From Tetramitus jugosus (lineage: Eukaryota; Heterolobosea; Eutetramitea; Acrasida; Vahlkampfiidae): a stretch of 64,000 nt of DNA. The notes below the pieces were generated by a model. That model had not been told where the DNA came from and did not search any database. It saw nothing but the letters and a program-made list of their open reading frames with translations. This document shows positions 57,340 to 64,000 of this stretch, one piece after another (the first letter of the stretch is position 1; each line of letters begins with the position of its first letter). The stretch is taken from the NCBI GenBank assembly GCA_937625935.1, contig OW569381.1:310001-374000 (forward strand), written 5' to 3'. Position numbers and translations under genes: made by a program.

Positions 57340-59628
57340 ATGGTCAAGCATTATCATTGGCACAGACGTAATTCTGTTGTTCGTTATTCTTCCTTGAAAG
57401 AATCCTCATCATCTTCCTCGTCATCATCAGATGATGAAACAGTGGACAGCACATGGAACAAGAGAAGAGCGAGTACTGGCAGCATCAAAGGTGGTCATAG
57501 TGGCAATTTTAGCAGCAGCAACGACAGTAACAATCATTCACAAACAGATGAACAGGAGCAAAAATCATCTCGTCAGTTCATCAATGAACTATCACTGTTC
57601 CTTCGTCAAAGAGGCAAAGTGTTAAAAATTCCGACACTGGGTCACAAGGAACTCAATCTGGAACAATTGTACAGGGAAGTGACAAAGAGGGGAGGAATAC
57701 AATCAGTATGTGTTGTTCCGTTTATTATCATTTGTATTGTATTCAAACGATCAGCGTCAGATCTGAACCATATGTTTACCAACTGAATTTTCCAATAGGT
57801 CATTACCAACAAGTGGTGGCACAACATTGTGAGAGCATTGAAATTGCCTGCAACTTGCACCAACGCAGCATACGCACTCAGAGTTCACTACTTGAAGTTG
57901 TTGAAGGAGTATGAAGAGGAACATTTTGTAAAGGAGGATTATCATGAGCATCATCATGAGAGTGATGCAGAGTCTGACAATGAGAGCGATTTTGAAGGAG
58001 TTGATATGGTGGATGGTGATGCAGACCGTCCAATATTGGAGGGAAAGAGCAAAGCATTCTCCACCCTCTCTGTTCATGCAGAAGAGGATGACTCACCATC
58101 TAAAAATACTCCATACCCACCAGAACAGAGCAACAACATGAAAAGAGACAAGTGTCAAAAAAACAGCAAGAATCAGCAAAGAAAACAACCATACCAAGCA
58201 GCAGAAGAATTATCGACATCATCATCAGAACAAGAAGAAGAGGAAGGACAGGAAGAAGAAGAGCAACAAATATCACAACAACTGCCAGTTGAAGAAGACT
58301 CTGATATGGCTGCTGCAATTGAATACACAAAGTCACGATCATCTTCATCGAATACAAAAAATGAAAAGAAGAGAAGAAGAAGAAGCGTTGTCACCAAAGA
58401 CGTAAGCACCAATACTTCTACTACTACTACTACTGGTAGAAGAGGATCATCATCATCATCTCAAAGAACCAATGTACATAACAAGTCATCGTCGATGATG
58501 AATACAAGAGCAGTAGTAGAAGATGATAGTATCAAGAAGAAGAGGAAGAAGAGATCAACAACAACAACAACAGCAGCATCAGTGATCCCACCATCGCAAT
58601 ATCACGTGTCCTATCAACCCAATGGCATCCTATCTGTGACACTCAAACAACATCAGCATCACCAACAGAAGAAGAAACGACGATTCACAAAGGAGAAGAA
58701 TCATCAACATGCGAGGAATACTGCTTATGATGAGGATGATGAGGATGATGAAATGATGATGATGAGTCGTACTGATGAGGATGATGAGGATGATTTTGAG
58801 TTTGATGATGTTGTTATTCTTCCTCCATCATCATCATCATCACCAACATCTCTGTTCAGTAGTAGTAGTAGTAGCAATGGTAGCAATAGTAGTAGTAGTA
58901 GTAGTAGTAGGAGTGGGATGACTACTACTAGTAAGCATCAGGTGAGTGGTGGTAGTGGTAGTGGTGGTGATGGTGGTGGTGGATTGACAGTTGTTGTGGT
59001 TGTTGCTGATCATCATTATCATCATCATCATAAGAATCAAAAGAAGAAGGCAATCATTGCAGGTGCATATGCTGAATTGATGAATGGCTATGATGAAGAT
59101 TTCTATCTCACTAATAGTACTAATACTAATAACAATAGTAATAATAAGAATGATAACGACAGTGATGAATATGATGATGAATATGATGAAGATGACAGTG
59201 ATATGATTGATGATGAACAAGTGATGATCATGGGAGAGAATCATGATCACTACCATCATCATCAACATGAAGACGACATGAGGACAATGTGGTGGAATTC
59301 AACCAAGAGCACGAGTACGATTCTGCCCAGTGTTCTTCTTCATGATGATGATGATGCACATGTGAATACAATGAAGATACAACAACAGAAAGAGGATCCA
59401 CACATGATAACGACAACACAACGAATGATGGATGGCAACAACAGCAATTATGAACAACAATTGTTGCAATTGTCAGATAATGATTTGAAACGGATACGTC
59501 GCTATTTCAACATCAACACGGTCACCAACTACAGCAGCAAGGAAGATTTGAGCAGAGCCATTTTGGATTTCACACAGGACAATGCGTCACTGCTGCGTGA
59601 GCTGTGCTCGTGCATTTCTTCCCTCTGA
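57340..59628 (+). CDS. ARID-domain DNA-binding protein
   Basis: Exons 57340-57705 and 57799-59628 join across a 93-nt intron (GTATGT to CCAATAG) to 731 residues. The intron falls inside an ARID domain (about residues 79-165): FINELSLFLRQRGK, IPTLGHKELNLEQLYREVTKRGG, then after splicing NKWWHNIVRALKLP and TCTNAAYALRVHYLKLL, a close match to the family. ARID proteins bind AT-rich DNA, often in chromatin remodelling complexes. The remainder is low complexity: acidic, Ser, Lys/Arg, Asp and His runs, with a short helical C-terminus. ATG 57340 is used; a TTG at 57301 is in frame. AATAAA lies about 15 bases after the stop. Confidence 0.87.
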
Positions 59629-60570
59629 GCTCACAACAACAAAAAATAAAGTTTTGTTTGTCAGTGCTTCTTTAGTCATTTGGCCTCCTCACGTTTTATC
59701 GGATTAGCCGTGAAAATGATTTGATCATCATGCGTAATCCTGTTTATTCTTTTTCTCTCGCTTTGAGCTGTGCAACTGTAGCGAAAAAAATTTCATGTGG
59801 GTTCGAATCAGATCGAACGAACCAATTCGCGACAGGAAGAGTTTTATTGTCTGAAAACAATAGAGCCCACTTTCATTTCTGAAGTAGTTGTAGCAGACCA
59901 GGTAATCACAATGTGCTTCGTTCAGAATTGAGTCCATCGTGGTCTTCTCACATACATGAAAATAATATCGCAGGCACTAAGATCCAGACTTCCTGTCACT
60001 GACTTTCCAACTATATTGGAGTTGCTCATCGCCAACTCCAATATAGTTAGCAACTAATGGATATCCTACTGTAATGACTTCGCTAGATCCCATGAGATGT
60101 ACGACAGATGATCCAGGGGATCCAAGAGAAACTACGATGAATCAGCAATGGCCGCAAGGGTGGCTATATTCCATGCCGAATTGACTAAAACTGGTCAAAC
60201 TAAACAATATCTTAATTGGCTCACGAGTTCCTGGATGGACAGATTGGAGAGAATAATTATGTGTGGTGTGACTTGGGTGTTATTTACAGTCTATCATTTA
60301 CTGAATTGCGAAGGTTTTGTAATTATTTTAAAATAAACAGTTTTGAATATTATTTAACATAATATTAAAAGAATGTTTATTGTGTTTGCTTATCTCGATC
60401 ATAAATTGTTGGTTGGGTCTATTAATTCCCTGGAAAATTAACCCTTGACTGTTTAAGTAGAACCCCGGTTTTGTTGTGGCACAACCGCCTGTCTAAGGCA
60501 CAAAACTTGTGGTTGTTGTTTTTGGTGCTGTCAGTGAACGAACAACAACTCCCGAACAAGAAAACAGAAA
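59629..60570. other. Intergenic region, about 940 bp, no gene supported
   Basis: The first part is the 3' region of the ARID gene. A minus-strand ATG frame at 59728-59937 (69 codons) has no recognisable features. A perfect 16-bp inverted repeat lies at 60009-60048. The last 200 bases before 60571 are AT-rich then A-rich and probably hold the promoter and leader of the RCC1 gene. Confidence 0.5.
60009..60048. repeat. Perfect 16-bp inverted repeat with 8-base loop
   Basis: Left arm AACTATATTGGAGTTG at 60009-60024 is the exact reverse complement of 60033-60048, separated by CTCATCGC. As RNA it would form a stable hairpin. It lies in a gene-free region about 380 bases after the ARID gene stop, so it could be a palindromic end or core of a decayed mobile element, or a structured RNA. 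No flanking target duplication is obvious. Confidence 0.8.
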
Positions 60571-62022
60571 ATGACATTACGACAAGATCGTAAAATAATC
60601 AGAGAGTTGAATGTCTATGGTGCTGGACGCTCTCATTGTCATCAAACAGGGTTCAATCACTCGTACTATGAACAAATGGGCACTAAGGGTGATTTTCTGA
60701 GGAGCCCGTCAGGAACCGGGTCGCCTGATACTGCTGTCCATACATTGGCGCGTGTAGTGCAATACGGTTCGATTGGGAAAGAATTTACTTGCGAGCAGGA
60801 ACTGATGCAACATGGCGAATTCATTGTCAATGTGGCCTGTGGTGAACGTCATTCACTGTTTGTGACAAATCTGAGGCGTGTTTTTTGTTGTGGTGATAAC
60901 TCGCATGGGAGTTGTGCCAAGTCTAAAGCGATACATCTTGTCAATCAAGTGACATTGATACCAGAGCTGTCCCATTGTAATATTGTTGAAGCAAAGTGTG
61001 GCACTCTCCATTCCATGTTCATTAGCGACGGGTATGCATGTGTGTATGGCTCAGGACACAATCCACATGGTGAGTGTGGACTGCCTTCTGGATCAAGAAA
61101 TATTTTTGGTGCTGCAAAGATGGAGCACATTGAAGGCAAAAGGTTGAAATGTGTTGCACTTGGTGCATATCACACAGTGTTTGTCACGGTTGATAACTGT
61201 GTTTATACTTCAGGTTACTGTGCGTTTGGATCCTTGGGCCAGGGATGTAGGAACCACCATTGTCCTCTTCCAGTCAAAGTGGATAATCCTGATCTGGCCA
61301 ATGGATTGAAGACAATCAAGACTGTTGTGTGTGGCCAGTGGCATACCATTGTGATCACAGAGCATGGATCGGCTTACTCTTGGGGCTATGATCATCATGG
61401 TCAATGCGGTTTAAACTCTTCTGCGCCCAGTACCGTGTTCAGTCCTGTCTTGGTGACTGGTATTCCTTCGTTTGAGAAACTGATTGACGCAAGATGTGGA
61501 AATTCATTCACAATATTTCGTACAGAGTCAAACAAATTTTATGGTTGTGGAGACAATTCTCATGGTGCTCTGGGGCTTCCTGCTGTCAGTCAGGTATCAA
61601 TCATGGCTGAGATTCCACTTTCAATGGGAACTGTGATCGACTACAGCTGCGGGGCAAACTTTACAGTGTTCACAACCAAAGATGGAGGCGCCTACACGTG
61701 CGGTTTTAGAAAGTTTGTATATTTGATCATGTGATATGTTCTCTTTGATTCACTAACCCCTTATCTTGTTCTATCTCTGCTCCAAAGTTCAAGCAGACTC
61801 AGAGGAATCTTTCAATTTACAGGTGACAATCTGTTTACTGGAGTCCATTTGCCGAGTGTTTCCCGAGATGATAAGTACCAAGAACTACGAGTGGCATACG
61901 GCCAAACATGTTCTAACATCATGTTGTATACCGTGCCAAAAATTCATTTCAACTTCCCAAACAAATTACTCGCTGTTCAACAGAAGGGATTTCTGTGTGA
62001 TACCACAGTCCTATTCGAGTAA
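60571..62022 (+). CDS. RCC1-repeat protein ending at a BTB-like segment, possibly truncated
   Basis: Exons 60571-61712 and 61788-62022 join across a 75-nt intron with a weak donor (GTTTGT) and acceptor CCAAAG, giving 458 residues. Seven RCC1-like blades are visible, with VACGERHSLFVT, AKCGTLHSMFIS, CVALGAYHTVFVT, VVCGQWHTIVIT, YSWGYDHHGQCGLN and, after the intron, RVAYGQTCSNIML, which supports the splice. The last residues, KGFLCDTTVLFE, look like the first strand of a BTB/POZ domain, but the frame then stops at TAA. RCC1 plus BTB is a known combination in RCBTB proteins. Either a further intron starts at the GTAATA overlapping the stop, or the gene is a truncated remnant. No clear BTB continuation was found in the next 400 bases. 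Confidence 0.65.
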
Positions 62023-62381
62023 TACACCAAATATTACTTCATTCCTCTTCACAACAGAATTGATTAATATCTTGTGTAAGGCCTTGATTCGGACCCTTTT
62101 AGTTGAGTACCCTTCTCGTCCAGAGCAAGTTTGCTTCGTCCATCGCACCGTCGCTTCAGTTGTTCACTTTATTGTCTGTTGTTTTCATCAGCCATCGCTC
62201 CCAGAAAGTCATTGCTATCTCACTTTCTTTGTCGTGAATAGGTGGAGGATAGTCGTGAGGCACGTCAGTTTCACACTATTTACATATGTTGCACCCTTCA
62301 CAGCGACTTAGGGCTAACTAACTACCCTAAAAAGGAATTCTTTGTTCCATCCATGATAAAGCTTGTCTCGAGTTCCCTCCG

Positions 62382-62695
62382 ATCATCATCTGCGAACAGT
62401 CTCTGTTAATCTTTCATAATTACCATAGGATACTTCTAAACGTGTTGGTTGTGTCATAGTATTGGTCCATTCGATAGTGAAAGGTCCAGCAAAGGCTCCT
62501 CCAACGGACACAACATCTAAACACTGACCGTTTATCAATGTCAAAGAAGAATGGGTCCACGAAAGATCCAGAAGGCCCCGGTGCTACTTGTGAATCCCCT
62601 AAGTAAGTAAATACAAAGAACCCGTTCAAGGCACACTTCAGAATTGAATCTAAACACTGATCATAGTACTTGGAGATAGCTTTAGTGTATTGCAA
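62382..62695 (-). pseudogene. Frameshifted coding remnant
   Basis: On the minus strand, one frame from 62695 reads through YLGDSQVAPGPSGSFVD. A second frame continues from about 62545 as LINGQCLDVVSVGGAFAGPF and then TIEWTNTMTQPTRLEVSYGN before stop codons at about 62382. Both stretches look protein-like but lie in different frames with stops between, so a decayed gene is likely. The family is not recognised. An unseen intron is a less likely alternative. Confidence 0.4.
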
Positions 62696-62886
62696 TCTGA
62701 CAGTGTGTCCTCCTCAATCGAGGACCTTTTTACTCATGTGAACGCAATAATAATGGATTTTTCTCCTATGAAGGAGGATCGGGGGTTTAGAATCTCCATA
62801 AAGAAGCAATCGAATCATACGATTGTTTCAGCTTTTCTTGGATGTTCGATGGAGACCCATTTGGGTGTCCGAGATGTAACCTTCTG

Positions 62887-62925
62887 TTTTCATTGCTCCG
62901 GAAACAGAAACGGGTGCAATGAAAA
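62887..62925. repeat. Perfect 10-bp inverted repeat
   Basis: TTTTCATTGC at 62887-62896 pairs exactly with GCAATGAAAA at 62916-62925, separated by 19 bases. It lies in a gene-free stretch and is followed by a T-rich run. It could be a chance hairpin or a remnant of a mobile element. Confidence 0.6.
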
Positions 62926-63337
62926 TTTTTGAGAGGTCCTGGATCCCTATTTCGATCGTTACCCATTATTCTTGTTTTTTCGCTTGTTTCTTTTCGTATG
63001 GGTTGAGCTTTTATTTAAGGACCTCTCTCGACATCAACAACAAAAATGAGAGGCGAAATCAATCGTAGTGTTTTGGTCTAACAATGTGGTGCATCAAGAA
63101 CTGTAACTCGGATGGTCTCCAACAAATAGATCAAGTCTGGTGAATATCAATAAGGTGTAGTTGAGGTTCCATGATAGGGTTAAAAAAACGAAACTAACAA
63201 CTGCTAATCCTGGTTCAATGGAATACCATTGGCTCTATGTCACCTAAATTAAGTTCGACCTCCTGCGACTGGAGCCCTCATTACCAGCACCGTTGATTAT
63301 TTAGTCTACTAGATAGATATCAACAACCAAACAACAT

Positions 63338-64000
63338 ATGAATACTTGTAAGATCATTGCGGCGCTATTGTTAAGTGTAATTCTCAATGAAGTCTGTATG
63401 GCTCAAGGAGGAGCCCAACCACATCTAGAACATACCAAGAGAGGTTTATTCCGTGTATCAAGTCTCTCTCAAATTCAAGCGACCACCACTGTGCTCAGCG
63501 CAACTCCAACATCACCATCTAGCAGATTCAACTGTTTCCCATTCTTTGCTGGTACTCAGGTAATTGTTGGTCGTCCAGACACTTGGTTGCCATACTTCTT
63601 TGGAATTTATAAAAACTTACCAGCTGCAGAAATTCAGGTAGGAGATAAGATTGTATTCGATATGACCTTCATCAATGAAGTAGTACAATCATTTGATATT
63701 GCTTTAGCCCACACAGCAACAAATGGAGGAACTACGCCTGATACCAATGGATTCACAGTTATAGCACCAAACAAGAGTCCCCCTGTTCCTGGAGATTTCA
63801 TTCTTGATAATTATGAACTGTCATTCGATGTTACCACACCATTCTCTTTTGCTGGAGGAGGGTTAATGATCCGTTTCTCAGTTGCTACACCATCTGCATT
63901 TGCTTCTGACGGTCTTTGTCAAAATGGTTTCAATGGTGCTTCGGCCTCTGATACTTCGAATCTGTTTGTTCGAAGAGTGTATGCTGGAGATGCCAATGGA
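63338..64000 (+). CDS. Partial secreted protein of unknown family, runs off right edge
   Basis: From ATG 63338 the frame is open for 221 codons to the window end. The N-terminus, MNTCKIIAALLLSVILNEVCMAQ, is a clear signal peptide with a likely cleavage after Ala. The remaining sequence has beta-rich alternating hydrophobic and polar residues, few cysteines, and a segment FDMTFINEVVQSFDIALAHT that suggests a jelly-roll or immunoglobulin-like fold. An upstream dibasic HTKRG could be a processing site. I do not recognise the family. The region before the ATG is AAC-rich, like other leaders here. Confidence 0.7.
   Translation, partial: MNTCKIIAALLLSVILNEVCMAQGGAQPHLEHTKRGLFRVSSLSQIQATTTVLSATPTSPSSRFNCFPFFAGTQVIVGRPDTWLPYFFGIYKNLPAAEIQVGDKIVFDMTFINEVVQSFDIALAHTATNGGTTPDTNGFTVIAPNKSPPVPGDFILDNYELSFDVTTPFSFAGGGLMIRFSVATPSAFASDGLCQNGFNGASASDTSNLFVRRVYAGDANG

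Larger units (their letters stand above)
62023..63337. other. Long intergenic region with decayed coding traces
   Basis: About 1.3 kb contains no intact gene I can support. It holds a minus-strand decayed coding stretch (62382-62695), a 10-bp perfect inverted repeat (62887-62896 with 62916-62925), and a TATTTAAG element at about 63013 followed by an ATG at 63048 with only 11 codons. The last 100 bases should contain the promoter of the secreted-protein gene at 63338. Confidence 0.5.

Noticed and set aside
59780-59840. T-loop-like GGTTCGAATC suggesting a tRNA
   Set aside because: The flanking bases cannot form the T stem, and no anticodon or acceptor arm fits.
59728-59937. 69-codon minus-strand ATG frame after the ARID gene
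   Set aside because: Composition is unremarkable, no motif is seen, and length is within chance expectation.
61766-62311. 181-codon frame after the RCC1 gene
   Set aside because: It crosses the inferred intron in another frame; the RCC1 frame restores an expected blade motif, and this frame has no recognisable domain.
62690-62932. 80-codon plus-strand frame
   Set aside because: It overlaps an inverted repeat and a decayed region, and no family-like sequence is visible.

Overview
This is a gene-dense, AT-rich eukaryotic nuclear window. It looks like a Heterolobosean amoeboflagellate and most likely a Naegleria species; I infer this from gene style and did not test it. Support: genes only tens to a few hundred bases apart on both strands; most genes without introns; introns that are few and short (about 50-250 nt) with GT/AG ends and a CTAAC-type branch motif; very long Asn/Gln/His/Ser runs in regulatory proteins; and flagellar genes beside RCC1/EGF surface-type proteins, a RasGEF and Zn2Cys6/TALE regulators. 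The species cannot be fixed from the sequence.

Layout. 0-2.1 kb: an edge-truncated minus-strand ORF and a mitochondrial-type P-loop ATPase. 2.4-7 kb: RBBP5 (COMPASS), a small ORF and an F-box/RasGEF protein. 7-12 kb: a run of splicing-factor genes (BUD13, PPWD1, a ZCCHC10-type zinc knuckle) with one small unknown. 12-18.7 kb: a U-box/coiled-coil/MATH protein, a BELL-like TALE homeodomain protein and a low-complexity protein. 19-34.9 kb: one giant five-exon gene for a protein of about 5168 residues. It has a signal peptide, eight seven-bladed RCC1 propellers separated by EGF modules, a 17-EGF array, IPT-like domains and a C-terminal membrane helix. 34.9-36.1 kb: no intact gene, but two diverged copies of one old segment. 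36-46 kb: a TPR protein, a methyltransferase, MNS1 (axoneme), RRP42 (exosome), an unknown, PDE6D (prenyl-protein carrier), RUVBL2 and NTF2. 46-51 kb: a PACS-like sorting protein and an SP/TP-rich coiled-coil protein. 51-60 kb: a Zn2Cys6 regulator, an acyl-CoA synthetase expanded by Ser/His runs, a small ORF and an ARID protein. 60-64 kb: an RCC1 protein that stops just as a BTB-like segment begins, decayed sequence with inverted repeats, and a secreted protein running off the right edge.

The genes are mostly independent housekeeping or regulatory loci, not one pathway. Two local themes stand out: spliceosome factors at 7-12 kb, and flagellum-linked MNS1 and PDE6D at 39-43 kb. Many neighbours are divergent with start codons about 100-250 bp apart, so they probably share promoters; convergent pairs are separated by as little as 46 bp. 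The strongest candidate for something undescribed is the giant RCC1/EGF protein. Three of its four introns share sequence and split the same codon of the repeat.
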